Source: Madurella fahalii (lineage: Eukaryota; Ascomycota; Sordariomycetes; Sordariales). From it: DNA of 64,000 bases. A program made the position numbers and the translations under genes. Below the pieces are notes generated by a model that was not told where the DNA came from, ran no database searches, and saw nothing but the letters and a program-made list of their open reading frames with translations. The stretch spans positions 4,340,001-4,404,000 of the forward strand of contig CM056877.1 of the NCBI GenBank assembly GCA_029876055.1. The letters run 5' to 3'. Positions 33,875-45,618 of the stretch are shown one piece after another (positions within the stretch are counted from its first letter, which is position 1; every line of letters starts with the position of its first letter).

Positions 33875-35205
33875 TTTAAAAAGGTGCAGAAACACACATC
33901 TATACCCATATACCCATCAAAACAAGGGGGAAGGCAAAGACAGCCAAATGCCAGACAGACAAGATAGACAAAACAGGCCAGCCGATACTACTACAAATTA
34001 GGTCCCTGTAATCTAAATAAGGTCAAAACAACATGTATAGATAGAGCTACCTCTGATCAGGGCGGGATTAATTTACATCCAAAGAAAGCTCGTCAATTAA
34101 GCCTGCAACAGGTGTAGAAAAGAGTGCTGAATTGATTGTCCTGTCTGGGGAGCAATGGCCCTACTTATGGTGCAAAAGAAAAATGGGCCTACAGCAAGTT
34201 CCAGCCCCTGGGCGCCATCCTAGCAACTGTGTCCTGTCAAAAGGGTCAGGCGCTAGTCCAAGGATCAGGATCACAGGATCTAGTGCAGGAGTCAAACCCA
34301 TGTACTCTAGTCAGCTAAAGCAGGCTGGCAGCTAACTGGGTCACTGTACGGACGTCATCCTGTACGTGTATCTCGTCTATAAAAAGAGCAAACTCTCCAG
34401 CAAAGATAGACGGGAGGGACACACAAAAAGACACAATCAAGAGAAGACACACAAAAATCCTCAACTGTCATTTCCCAAGATTCAGAGGTGCCGTGTTTCC
34501 GACATGTCCCTCTGGGGACTGTTTTCCCCAACTCAATATCAAGGCCTAGGATACAGCCTGTAAACCCCCGTAACTGCATGTAGGTCGGAGGGAGGCCTAG
34601 AGCCTCCTAAATTACGGCCCATTCATTCAACCTAACCTCCTAATAACTCAGATAGGATTTAATAGGCATCGACTACCTCTACTCTAGATTATCGACCTCG
34701 AATTCGATTATATAAAGTTAAGTGTAGTATTCCGAAGTAGGTCTGGACCTTATACAAGGACCAGCCTTTTTCAAGATGAGTAAAGACGTCCTAAATATCT
34801 CACTTAGAATAGAACATTGTAGATAATTAATAAAGAAGTAGTTAAAATATAGAATAATTTGGTCTAGAATTGACTACGTTGTAGTAAGTTGAAGTAAGTA
34901 GGTGAAAACAGTAGTGTAAAGTTAAAACTGTCCCAAATGTAAGGTGTCCCATAAGTGGGTACGTTGACTTGGATTTAAACCTTGAAAGATATAATAAGTA
35001 TTTATGAGCCAAAGTCTATGCTCCCATTCCTAGTGTATTAAAGGAATTCCCGTACGGCTATATAGCGTTTCTTACTGTCTACTCGTTTAAAGTTGTTAGG
35101 AGATTAATGTATATTGATATAGTGCCAGTAACTAGGTACTTTAAGGTATATAATGTAATTAGCTGCTAGTAAAAACACTATAATCTATATCTGGTCAACC
35201 ATGAG
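33875..35205. repeat. Dispersed repeat, copy B (pairs with 23,775-25,075)
   Basis: Same order of blocks as copy A, with many C-to-T and G-to-A differences. For example, copy A has GATGCGGCCGTACGGCGTTC where copy B has a shortened, AT-shifted CCGTACGGCTATATAGCG. Copy B is interrupted by a family-1 solo LTR at 34,235-34,504. Its pogo-like coding part is even more degraded. Confidence 0.75.
34235..34504 (+). repeat. Solo LTR, copia-type family 1
   Basis: Begins TGTCAAAAGGGTCAGG, ends GTGTTTCCGACA (270 bp). It is flanked by a perfect 5-bp duplication TGTCC at 34,230-34,234 and 34,505-34,509. The related repeat at 24,110-24,150 lacks it, which gives an empty-site comparison. Confidence 0.92.
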
Positions 35206-35576
35206 GTATCCTTTCCTTCTAGCTTCCTTCTATATACCTATACCGTAGTTGAGTGTACTAGTGCGAATCCTGCAATGGCGTTGCCGAAAAACACCTCCGT
35301 GCGAACCGATAACCCCGATATGACACCAGGATTCCAGCTGCAGACCATTAAAACCGAAACAATAGCTTTCCTTGTAAATGGCACTAATATTATCACTGCT
35401 CCCAACCTGTGAGTCATGTTTTGCGAATCGGCACCGGGTAAAAGTAGGAGACAAGATGAGCGTTGGGCAACAATGCATCCTACATTTTCCTACTGTAGGT
35501 GATCATGCGCGCCTTTACATGCAGAAACATCCAATATGACATCCAGCTCTGTCCCTAGCCAATTCGTGGTGGTAAC

Positions 35577-35849
35577 TGTCGGAAACACGGCAACTCTGAA
35601 TCTTGGGAAATGACAGTTTAGGGTTTTATGTGTCTTGTCTTGATTGTGTTGATTGTATATGTTTCTTGTGTGTCCCGTCTATCTTTGCTGGAGAGTTTGC
35701 TCCTTTTATAGACGAGATACGCGTACAGGATGACGTCCGTATAGTGGCGCAGTTAGCTGCCAGTCTTCCTTAGCTCAATAGAGTATATGGGTTTCGCTCC
35801 CATACTAGATCCTGTGATCCTGATCCTTTGGCACATGATCCTTTTGACA
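35577..35849 (-). repeat. Solo LTR, copia-type family 1
   Basis: The plus strand reads TGTCGGAAACACGGC...CCTTTTGACA (273 bp). Perfect target duplication GTAAC at 35,572-35,576 and 35,850-35,854. The strand read here (plus) carries tRNA-like A- and B-box motifs at 35,745-35,756 and 35,790-35,800. Confidence 0.92.
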
Positions 35850-36000
35850 GTAACTTCTGGTTACAGAAAAAGACCGGTGCGGTGACAGCTACAATGAACA
35901 GAACGGATGTCTTTGAAAATATGTCATGGAGGGAGATTGAAGCAGTTACCGTTCTCTTGTGCTGTTTAGTGTCAGCATCAACACGATTAATATCCTGAGC

Positions 36001-36777
36001 TCAGTTCAAATAAAATACAATAGAAGCGGTACCTTCCAAATCATTAATAACTGCCGCAGCCCCTGAATAATTTCCTTGCCAGCAGTTCTCGATAATGGGC
36101 CCCATTGCTCCAAGAGATGCGGTCCCTGGGAACCGCCGCTTCAGATACAGAGCATGAATATCCGCGTCATCCAATTCTTGGTAAGGAGTTTTGCTGGTCG
36201 TGATCTCATAGAGCACACTACCAAGTGCAAATAGATCGGCCCGGATGGACAAAAAGAGGCCCGGGAAATTCGTGGCTCTCAGTCACGATAACCAGCAGTT
36301 GGGAGCCATCTATCGAGGATCCAGCAAAGTCGGCCACTTCACATTGAGGTTAGCATCCAAAAACATGTTTGCACATGTCAAGTCCCCATGGATGACGCTG
36401 GCGTCGTGGACAAATCTGATAGCCTCTGCAACCTGGATAGCCCAACGTAATCGATGGGCGGAACTGACTTTGCTATTTTCAACGTGTAACCGCAAGTTTT
36501 CACCAGGGGCGTACTCCAAGCGGATAGCCGATCCGACAGATCCGTGTTAAAACAAGAGTCCCTCATGACCACCGCGTTGCGCGAATCTTTCGTACACTTC
36601 GCGCTCTCTCTGCATGCGGAGAAGGCACTCTTCGTTGGTATGGTCGAAGGGAACCTTTATGACGGTATTAGAAGACTTGCCGAGGACAACCAAGCCGGTA
36701 GTACCCCAGCTCACAAAATCAGCTAACTCGAATCCTAGAGGATATTGGATCTCGTCGTTCGCAGTTACTTCGGGCAT
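36001..36777 (-). pseudogene. Small fungal protein kinase, broken
   Basis: From the ATG at 36,777 the protein begins MPEVTANDEIQYPLGFELAD. It has a glycine-poor nucleotide loop (SWGTTGLVVLG), the VIK lysine in SNTVIKVPF, and continues to RGGHEGLLF, where a TAA at 36,547 interrupts (CAA-to-TAA type). The same frame goes on through RLEYAPGENLR and the catalytic-loop VIHGDLTCANMFL. It then shifts by one base near 36,330 to VADFAGSSIDG (DFG-like), and shifts again near 36,255 to DLFALGSVLYEITTSKTPYQ. The HGDLTxxN loop and the short size are typical of a large family of small kinase-like proteins in filamentous fungi. The nonsense codon and two frameshifts make it a pseudogene. Confidence 0.78.
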
Positions 36778-37869
36778 TTTTGCTTTGTCGTCCAGGTTGT
36801 CGCCCCAAAGGATTCAAATTCAAGAGTTTTTTCCTGGTTGTCTGAACGGTGACAAAGATTCCGAGAAATTAGTAAGTGTTGTATCACCGTGTCAGGCCCA
36901 GCAGGCAGCTTTGGACGAGCGCAGATTGAAGCCTGCGATGGACTTCGGTTAGGATCCGTGCAGTGGCCAGGGCACATGACCATCACGTGAGACTACGGCT
37001 CTTGCGCCAAGCTCTGCAGGCCCAAGTTTCCCTCTGGGGATAGGAGTGCTGCATCGAGTCGCCTTAAACCATTCCATTTTTGGCCTAGCCTTCGTGCTCA
37101 GCATTCCTATTCGTCGCTGTCTGCAAACATCACTCTCTTCTCCTTAGGCGCGAAATCTTGGCTACAAGGTAGTATTCCGATGTGACTTAGGCTAGCACGT
37201 GCCATGGTGGGATCAGAAAGTTGATCTCAGATCTCAGAATCCCACCCTGATGTTCTAGCTCCTCTTGGGCATGCACGCCGCTAAAAATAAGCTAAAGAAT
37301 GAATACTAAAACCGGTTGCCAAATTGGTAACTGTGATGCACTCAGGAACCGATGACCGACAAGGTTTTCTCCGACGCTTTTCAGTCCGATTTGACGAGCC
37401 GGGTGCAGTCATAGGACGTGACGTTCCACAACCACTTCAAACCCCTCCTGACTTGTGCATATCCAGTGTACAACATGAGGACGTTGCGCCAATGATAGCT
37501 GTTAGGTTGTGACTTGCCAACTCACAGATAAGTTTCGGGCTGCCATTATCACATTTTGCCCATAAAAGTTCCCTCTCTGCTCAGAAGGGCCCAGAACTGG
37601 TAGCTATGAGGACAAGAAACCGCACCCTTTGAACAACAACGAAGACCAAAAGCTGTCGTCGTTGTGGGGAGGGTATAAACGTGAATCTGGACCTGGTAGT
37701 TAACTTTTTTTTGGGTCCAAAATGCTGACTCAGCAGAGCCTGGGTCACGTGTTGAAGACGTTTTCTGAGGATTAAAACGGTAGACCTCGTACCCGCTCAG
37801 TTTCCTACTATTCCGTTTCCCATCCATACCGCGGTGTGATTCTAACATCGCCTTGTGAAATACCCTACG
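36778..37869. other. No gene seen
   Basis: Short frames only (for example 37,549-37,848 minus, 99 codons) with no recognisable content. It includes the upstream region of the kinase relic. Confidence 0.4.
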
Positions 37870-38203
37870 TTATTGGCACGCAGCTGAGCTGGACACTGCA
37901 TGGCTCGCTTCGCGGCCAATAGCAGACTGGAACTGTGCCAGTGACATTTCAACATGTGGGTTCAGGAGACGGCGTTTCTGCTCGAGATCTTGGATGAGCT
38001 GGTCGGATGCCACCGCTTTTCTCCACGTGGAGAGGAACCCCACCCCCATGGTGGTGGCCCGGGAATACTCTGAGAAGCGGGCTTGCGGTTTGGTGTCTTC
38101 CTCCTTCCGTGGACTTGTCGGCCTTACGGCTAATACCGTAATGCTGCCGGTTGCGCTATAGAAAAAGTGGGGTTGTCCTGGTTGTGAATTTACCCCGCAT
38201 GCC
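37870..38203 (-). pseudogene. C-terminal coding fragment cut by a solo LTR (unsupported family)
   Basis: A minus-strand frame of about 110 codons ends at 37,870 with a plausible helical segment (ASDQLIQDLEQKRRLLNPHV). It enters the LTR at 38,204, and no continuation was found on the far side, where the Tc1/mariner terminal repeat begins. It may be the tail of a host gene disrupted by the insertions, or chance. Confidence 0.3.
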
Positions 38204-38497
38204 TGTCGGAAACACGGCACCTCTGAATCTTGGGAAATGACAGTTCAGGATTTTTATGTGTCTTGTCTTGATTGTGTTGATTGTGTTGATTGTCCCTCTT
38301 GTGTTCTGTTGCTCTCCTCTGTCCGTCTATCTTTGCTGGAGAGTTTGCTCCTTTTATAGACGAGATACGCGTACAGGATGACGTTCGTACCGTGGCGCAG
38401 TTAGCTGCCAGTCTTCCTTAGCTCAATAGAGTATATGGGCTTGGCTCCTACACTAGATCCTGTGATCCTGATCCTTTGGCACATGATCCTTTTGACA
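38204..38497 (-). repeat. Solo LTR, copia-type family 1, beside the Tc1 end
   Basis: The plus strand begins TGTCGGAAACACGGC and ends CCTTTTGACA (294 bp; longer through extra TTGATTGTG units). Perfect duplication ATGCC at 38,199-38,203 and 38,498-38,502. The Tc1/mariner terminal repeat starts at the very next base. Confidence 0.92.
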
Positions 38498-38616
38498 ATG
38501 CCCAGTAGGCAGCCTCCCTGCCCGCAATTTAATTGAGACTGCAAAACAGCCACCCACACACTCAACCATCAATAATACACTCAAAATAGCTGCAATTTCG
38601 ATACTAATATATACAT

Positions 38617-39120
38617 TCAATTGCCAGTCATCCTCCCTTCTAATTCTAAGTAATCTTTAAAGATCTGTGGGATTGAATCTACCCATTTGTTGATGCTTTT
38701 CTGGCTAACAGAGGCCCAACCTTCCTCTGCAAGCTCCCTAACAATGTTATCGTCCTAACAGGGCCGCTTTCTTACATACTGTTTTGGCCCTTGCCATGCC
38801 TTTTCAATAGAGCTGAAATCTGGTGACGAAGCACAATTGAAGAAGTAGTCCAAGCCGTTTTGTTCCTTCTAGGTACGGACGATATTCGACTTCGACTTTG
38901 AGGTACCGTGGCCTGAATCATTATCTTCCTCTAGGACGAAAGAGTGGCCGTTATGTAGCCATTGGCCTACAACTGGCTCAAGAATCTGGTCGCGATACAC
39001 TTGTATAGACATCTTGCCATTCGAATCGCCTGGTATATCGTACCAAACTAGGTCAGACTTAAAGTCATAACCTACCGCCTCCCAACAATGCAACCTCTTT
39101 AGGTCCTTCTCGGCTGGTAT
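38617..39120 (-). pseudogene. Tc1/mariner transposase, C-terminal part
   Basis: Continues the protein from 51,954-52,550 with AEKDLKRLHCWEAVGYDFKS, the second catalytic Asp in EEDNDSGHGT, and the third acidic residue in SSPDFSSIEKAWQ. It ends at a TGA at 38,617. TAG codons near 38,872 and 38,760 interrupt it. A copy without these changes would be a normal DD(34-35)E transposase. Confidence 0.83.
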
Positions 39121-39388
39121 TGTTGGAAATGAGGACTGTTGTCGCAAATGAGTGACCCACTTTGTACAGCTGGGGGCACCTGCCGACAGGTGTTAGATCA
39201 TGTGACAGGTGCTCCCAGGGGTCAACTTCCTGAGCTCCCTGCTTCCTAAGCGATATCTACAATATAACTACACAACAATAAAATAGGGCGACTGCCCAGC
39301 CTATTAATAAGGACCTTCTAGATATATATAGATCTGTACCCAACGAGCCTGACTAATTAAGTAGGTGCTACAGACAGTAGTTCCAATA
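39121..39388 (+). repeat. 5' LTR of the copia element
   Basis: 268 bp, aligned end to end with 51,681-51,948. Differences are mostly C/T and G/A transitions in both directions, as expected when both copies took RIP hits. Confidence 0.93.
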
Positions 39389-41149
39389 GTTATAAGCCCG
39401 GCGAGCGATCTTTGCTTCCACGATCAGAAACTTCAGTCAGATACGCACCCAAGACGCGATCAACGCGATCATCAACAACTATTGGAAGTGCAACGCAAGA
39501 GCAACGATCAAACCAGACAAGATGACTACCACGAAGACCGACGATACCACGGCCCGCCTCGCGAGCCCAGACGACTGGCGCACGTAGAACCACGAGTTCC
39601 AATCGAGAGCCGTAGCCGCCGATCTTTGGGACAAGATCAACCCCGACGTAGATATCAGGGAGCCATTTCTGAGCCTTCTTCAGCCCCCTGATCTTACGAA
39701 GTTCGAAAAGCGAGAGCTCCCAGTAAGGCGATCAGAATGCTATACGACAGTTTCCTCAGCCGGAGCTGCGACGCCCAGTACAGCCACAATCGACGGCTCC
39801 TACGATTTCGATACCTAGAGCCAGGGAGCACTGTACCAAGAGCGCATCGACATCGGGGCCAAGCCCAAATCCATTATAGAGCTCTCGACCACTAGAAGGA
39901 GCTCCTACTCGCTTGGGTATACTAAATATATAATGTAGCTACGGCACTTCGAGAAAGAGAAGGATAATATTAAGGAGCTTAAGGCGTAGGTCAATACTAT
40001 AGCTTCGAGCTACTTACGGCAAGTCTCTTACGATCCTACGACCTCACTAGTAGCGTAGTATATAAATCTGTACGATCAGGTCGGTATTACCGAAATATGT
40101 AAGAAGATAATCGTACGAGATATATACTTCGAAGCGATCAAGCTATTTACATGCCCCTAAAAAGATATGAGCGTATAGCTTCGAACCTAAAAGTATACGA
40201 TAGCCTATATACAGAATAAAATAATAGCCGAGGCTAAGGGATTATCTTCTTAGTTCCCTGACTTTAAGAGAGTAGTAAAGGGTATAGGATATACCAACTA
40301 GTACTGGATCTACCGGATACTCTATTCGAAGGAGATCGAAAGCGATATCCTAGAATACCGTAAGCTCAGTAACGACTTCTAGGATGAGATCTACAATATT
40401 TAGAGGAGTGAAAGCAAGTCGTATATCGTAAGAGGTACGTTTATAGCTACTTTCGCCGATTAAGACAATACCGATAATAGAACTACTAAACGCTTGCAAT
40501 CGAGAAGCAATAATACCCGTATATATAAGAGAGGATATATTAGAGGAGAGCTATCAGGCTATAGGGTATACGAGCGCCTATACCGCCTTAATCAGTACTT
40601 CTATATAACAGATTAGCTACTACTATAGTAGTTCGAGAAAAGGGAGTATATCGTCGAGCTTGTTAGATAGAACCTCGAAAGAGATCCCTAACTATAAAAG
40701 GAAGTTACCCGGCTTAACAAGAAAGCTAAGAATTCAAGCTCCAAGCCTAACAATACTGAATGATAGAAGCTAAAAAGCAGATTACTAGTATGCCAGTTAA
40801 TATAAAATCGGGTACAATCTCCCGTATAAGAAACTAGGGCTAAAGTAAGATTCGAGGATAATAGTTGACTATCTAAGAAGATTGTAAAGGTCAACACCGC
40901 TTTTATAGCAATAAGATCAATACTATTAGTAGCTACCTACCTACTACGGTATTTAGCGATCCTCGATTTAAGTGCTATAATCTATATCTTTAATAAACTG
41001 AGCCATTTTCTTAATCTTAGAAGTACGCTCCTAGGAGATAAGGTCTAGGTAGGAGATTACTGCCTGCCTATTCTTAGATATAGGGAAGTAGATATCGAAG
41101 TTCGCTTTCTACTAGGATATTAACGCCTTCTACGCCTATAAAGTATAGC

Positions 41150-41348
41150 TGTCACGTGGGATTTCAAAAAAAATAATAAAAAAGATCAAATTCGCGCTGT
41201 CTAAGAAAGCTCTAGGCAGAGTGTGCGGGAGCACCGAAATATATGACAGGAAGTGGGCCAGTACCCGCAGAAGGTTCCAGAATCTCAGAGGTCACGGGGA
41301 CCCCAGGATCTGGGCCACCTGGCCCATCTGGGCTCCCACCACGTAACA
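41150..41348. repeat. Solo LTR-like element, TGTCACGTGG...CACGTAACA
   Basis: 199 bp, terminal inverted repeats TGTYACGTGG. Perfect 5-bp duplication ATAGC at 41,145-41,149 and 41,349-41,353. GC-rich compared with the AT-shifted copia DNA around it, so probably a younger insertion. Confidence 0.85.
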
Positions 41349-42348
41349 ATAGCACTCTACAAAGAAATAGTGTATAACCTTATATCGCTATACCGCCTTA
41401 AAGAATTTAGATACTACTAGGATACGTACTCAACGTCTATACTACTAAAGAGAGTAGAGGGTATACCGTTCTATATACTCGAGGATCGCTACGATTAATT
41501 TGTAATTAAGTATATTGCAAGCGAGATTACTAATACCACCTTTATAGCACGCTGTAACAAGTTCAATACCTAGACTAAGCGGTGGTCTAGATACGTTGCA
41601 GGTACTATATAGCATCTACGAATAGGTTATCCAGGCCCAAGAGTGCTTAAACACCTTGTTAATGCAATAGAAGGAACTAAGATCAAGGTACTCACTACCT
41701 ACGAATACAATGTCTATATATTCAGTAAGATAAAGCGACAGATCTACTGTAAACCTAGAGATCTAGATGGAATTCTCCCTAGAAAACACCTTACCCTCGA
41801 CTTCTACGACTTTGAGCCCGATTAATAGGGATTTAAGACTCTGATACTCATTATCGACAGGTACTCTAGGTATATATAGGATTACTACCTCACTAACAAA
41901 GAGACGCCTACGATTATAGACACTTTCGAGTCCCTAGTATCAATACTAGAGCTCTATTTCAAGATAAAGATCAAAACCATTGAATCTGATAACGAGATCC
42001 TCAAAAGCTATACAATTAAAGTATATCTTACCTCGAAGTCAATTAAGTCTAAGCCCTCGCCCCTATATATATAGGACCTCAACAGCGTAGCCGAGTACTC
42101 GGGAGGTATAATTAAGAACAAGATATACTCGATAAGAGTAGGCACGAAGCTTCTAAGCTCCCTCTAGAGGGAGATCAGTATAACCGTAGTATACCTAGCA
42201 AACCGGATGCTACAGTACCAGATAGGATAGAAGACGCTATAGGAGATCCTATACGTATATAACAGAGAGCGAAAGAAGCTACAATTAGGGCATTTACGAA
42301 TATTCGGCTATAAGGCATATACGATAACCGCTTAGGTGATAAAGAAAG

Positions 42349-42838
42349 TATTGATTAGGTAAGGCATACAGTGGATGATGGAAAAGAAGGAAGGTGAAGA
42401 AAAGACTTCAAAGTGCTTGATTGTTAATTCTATCTAAGTGAGGGAAAGCCGTAGTTATTATAGATTTGATCTTGTCGGCCGTTTCAGCCTTCAGGATAAT
42501 TGGAAAGGGGGCTTATTGTAGATCACCTGCTTACTATAGGGCTGGTTTTGAAGATCTCTTTGAATACGAGATTCCTTCGCTCCTCACGTAAGATTATGGT
42601 GGCGGAATTTGAATACGAGATTCCTTCGCTCCACAGGTGAGATTATAGTGCGTTTGGAGATGCTGGACCTTGTTCTGGGTGCCAACGCTCTGTTCCGGGT
42701 GCCAGAGCCCTGTTCTGGGCGTTGTGGCCTTATTCCGGGTGCCGGAGTTCTGTTCCAGATGCTGAAGCTCTGTTCCAGACGTTGCGGCCATGTCCCGGGT
42801 ACTGTACCCTTGACTGAGGTGCTGTATTATCCCCAATA
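42349..42838 (+). repeat. 490-bp solo LTR, first copy
   Basis: Begins TATTGATTAGGTAAGGCATA and ends TATCCCCAATA, with target duplication GAAAG on both sides (42,344-42,348; 42,839-42,843). The 3' half holds degenerate 26-bp units such as TGTTCTGGGTGCCAACGC. Nearly identical to 44,121-44,610. The orientation given is that in which the two copies agree; no internal region proves it. The terminal TATTG/CAATA was probably TGTTG/CAACA before C-to-T type changes. Confidence 0.8.
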
Positions 42839-44120
42839 GAAAGAAAAGCGTCTTAAGTAACTCGATCTATACGCTTAGATCAGACACCTTATTAGATATA
42901 TCTCTATAAACACGTATAGGATATAGAATTCTCTATATAACGAAGTTGTAATTACCTGTAATATAATCTTTAGCGAAGAAGAGTTCTTTAATAGCAATTT
43001 TAAGAGCCTAAAAGAGGATATCAGAGAAGTAGATTTAGAGGAACTCGCTCGATTACTATAGTAGTGCTCTATAAACATCCTAGAACCTAGTAAGATACCT
43101 ACTTACAAGCCTTCCTAGGAGAACCTAGATCATAGGGTATAGAGCTACAAGCTTGTTATATAAGAGCTAGCTGCTAGAGGGACTTGACTGGATTTGAGCC
43201 CAGATTAATAGGGTACCCGGATAGAGGGATTGATCCTAGACACGTAGAAAGCTATAGAGAAAATCTATATAGAGGCACGGTTTAAGCCGCTTCTAACACC
43301 GCCACTATCGCTACCAGCTACGATAATCGCCGCTATATTCTATAGATCAATAGAAGTACTTAGAGATAGACTTATAGGCGATTAATGCCAATCAAGTAGG
43401 ATTAACTATACTCGTAAGATCAAGTTCTACTATACTGAAAGCTAGAAAACTACGTTCCTAGGAGGAACCTAGATAAATGAGATTAACCAAGATAGCTATA
43501 AGCTCTTAAGAATATAGGCAGCGAGGAAGTCGATTAAAGACCCTCTATTGAAGAACTGGATAACGATTACCTATAAGAAAGTAGAAAGAAGGCTCAAATC
43601 AAATAAGTATATCTACTATAGGGAACTCCTAGAGCCACCTAATAAGTATTATAATCTCAAGGATTATCCCTTAGGGTTATAATTCGAAGAAGCTAAGTAC
43701 AATTACCTCGAGAGCTATAACTATGTAGAATCCTAGCTCGAGATTGGAAAAGCCGAGGTAATAGGGTATAAGATCCTCGACTGCTGATAAATATATATAT
43801 ATAAGTTCAATAAGTATAGTATCTTTACTAAAGTGAAGGTACGCCTTATAGTAAGAGGCGATTAATAGATTAAAGACCCAGATCAAGAGATATATACTGC
43901 AATACTCGCTAGGAGATCTTTCTATACGATTATAGCGATCGCAATATATTTCGATTTAGAGCTCCTATAATATAATGTATCTAACGCCTTCATTAATATA
44001 GATCTCGATAAGATAGTATTTATATATATAGCGCCTAGATACCGTAAAAGGAGACTATCTTATAGCTCAGAAAAGCTCTCTATAGATTATAAAGATTACT
44101 GCTTCTATAGTAACAAACAT

Positions 44121-44610
44121 TGTTGATTATGTAAGGCACACAGTGGATGATGGAAAAGAAGGAAAGTGAAGAAAAGACTTCAAAGTGCTTGGTTGTTAAT
44201 TCTATCTAAGTGAGGGAAAGCCGTAGTTATTATAGATTTGATCTTGTCGGCCGTTTCGGCCTTCGGGATAATTGGAAAGGGGGCTTATTGTAGATCACCT
44301 GCTTACTATGGGGCTGGTTTTGAAGATCTCTTTGAATACGAGATTCCTTCGCTCCTCACGTAAGATTATGGTGGCGGAATTTGAATACGAGATTCCTTCG
44401 CTCCACAGGTGAGATTATAGTGCGTTTGGAGATGCTGGACCTTGTTCTGGGTGCCAACGCCCTGTTCCAGGTGCCAGAGCCCTGTTCTGGGCGTTGTGGC
44501 CTTATTCCGGGTGCCGGAGTTCTATTCCAGATGCCGAAGCTCTGTTCCAGACGTTGCGGCCGTGTCCCGGGTACCGTACCCTTGACTGAGGTGCTGTATT
44601 ATCCCCAATA
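44121..44610 (+). repeat. 490-bp solo LTR, second copy
   Basis: Begins TGTTGATTATGTAAGGCACA and ends TATCCCCAATA, with its own 5-bp duplication AACAT (44,116-44,120; 44,611-44,615). Separate duplications show that the two copies inserted independently rather than being the ends of one element. Confidence 0.82.
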
Positions 44611-45261
44611 AACATTTATAACGACTGTAGTTGCAATAGAATTTGATCTAGTTTTCTACGAACTATATACCTTTATTAAGAACGGGATCATTATCTTTAT
44701 ATATATAGACGACATTGTCCTAGCGTTTCCCGAGTACCTGAGAAAAGCTGCCTTCAGTGCGATTGCTAGGATTAACATACAATATAAATTGATAGGAGGA
44801 AATCTACTATAGTAGTTCTTAGGGATCGAAGTTTTAAGGGATTGCGAGAAGCGCCTGATCTGGCTGTCCCAATCCGTATATATTGATAAGATCGCTAACC
44901 TGGTACGATTAGAATAATCTATAGCAATGCCTTTGAGCCGCGATGAACTCCTCCTATACGATAGAAGTACTACCTACAATGAAAGGCACTGATATATATA
45001 TAAAGTCGGGAAAAACTCTTTTCCTTTCTGCTTCGCTGACTGTTTGCCCGCAAAGCTAGCAAAACAGCTGCAACCTATATTAATCAATTCCTCTCGAAAA
45101 GCTCTATCCAATGATACCGCTTGCAGCCGCGCGGCACCTGTTACGTGGCTGCAGTTGGGCCCGAAAGTCAGACTGGGCTGAGCGCCCAAGCTGTCAGCAA
45201 AATCTTCACGGTGGGCCTGTCGGCCTAACAGCCTTGCAGATCAGGCGTCAACGGGCCTAGC

Positions 45262-45477
45262 TGTCAGGTGCAAGAGGGTGTCAGGTGCAGGCGGGGTACT
45301 GCCAGGGTCAGGGGCCTATAAATTACCGGCTTCGCCGGAAGTTTTGGAACGTTCAGAGTTTAACACTGTCACCTACCACCTCCTTAGAAGCGATAGCTGC
45401 GCAGACGCCGCTCCTTCAATGCGAATCATCCTTTCACTCTCCTTTTCTCACAGCAATCCCCAATTTTCGATCTGACA
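45262..45477 (+). repeat. Solo LTR (TGTCAG...CTGACA) in the LINE 5' region
   Basis: 216 bp, starts TGTCAGGTGCAAGAGGGTG and ends CGATCTGACA. Perfect target duplication CTAGC at 45,257-45,261 and 45,478-45,482. Same family as 1,685-1,899. It sits upstream of ORF1 and could have replaced or moved the LINE promoter. Confidence 0.88.
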
Positions 45478-45618
45478 CTAGCCAACCCCACCCTATACCA
45501 GCCACCCCTTAGCTACACCAGCCACCCCCTGGCCACACCAGCCACCCCCTAGCCACACTAGCTATCCCCTGGCTACACTAGCCACCTCCTAGCCACACCA
45601 GCCACCTCACTGTCTACT

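Larger units (their letters stand above)
39499..45009 (+). pseudogene. Copia gag-pol, upstream part
   Basis: Starts MTTTKTDDTTARLASPDDW and runs as gag to about 40,760. The integrase region follows near 41,600: YPGPRVLKHLVNAI is the His/Cys zinc-binding segment with the cysteines changed to Tyr (YEYNVYIF), a G-to-A effect. Then come LILIIDRYSRY (first Asp region) and TIESDNEI (second Asp). RT follows from about 43,600, with YIDDIVLAFPEYL near 44,700. Dense stop codons throughout; not functional. The frame is interrupted by solo LTRs and breaks off at the LINE insertion after YIYKVG. Confidence 0.82.

Noticed and set aside
35740..35805. A functional tRNA gene
   Set aside because: A and B boxes and a T arm are present, but no acceptor stem or convincing anticodon arm could be paired; reported as a tRNA-like motif only.
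34235..35849. The inverted LTR pair at 34,235 and 35,577 as ends of a single element
   Set aside because: Each copy has its own complete target duplication (TGTCC and GTAAC), so they are independent insertions.
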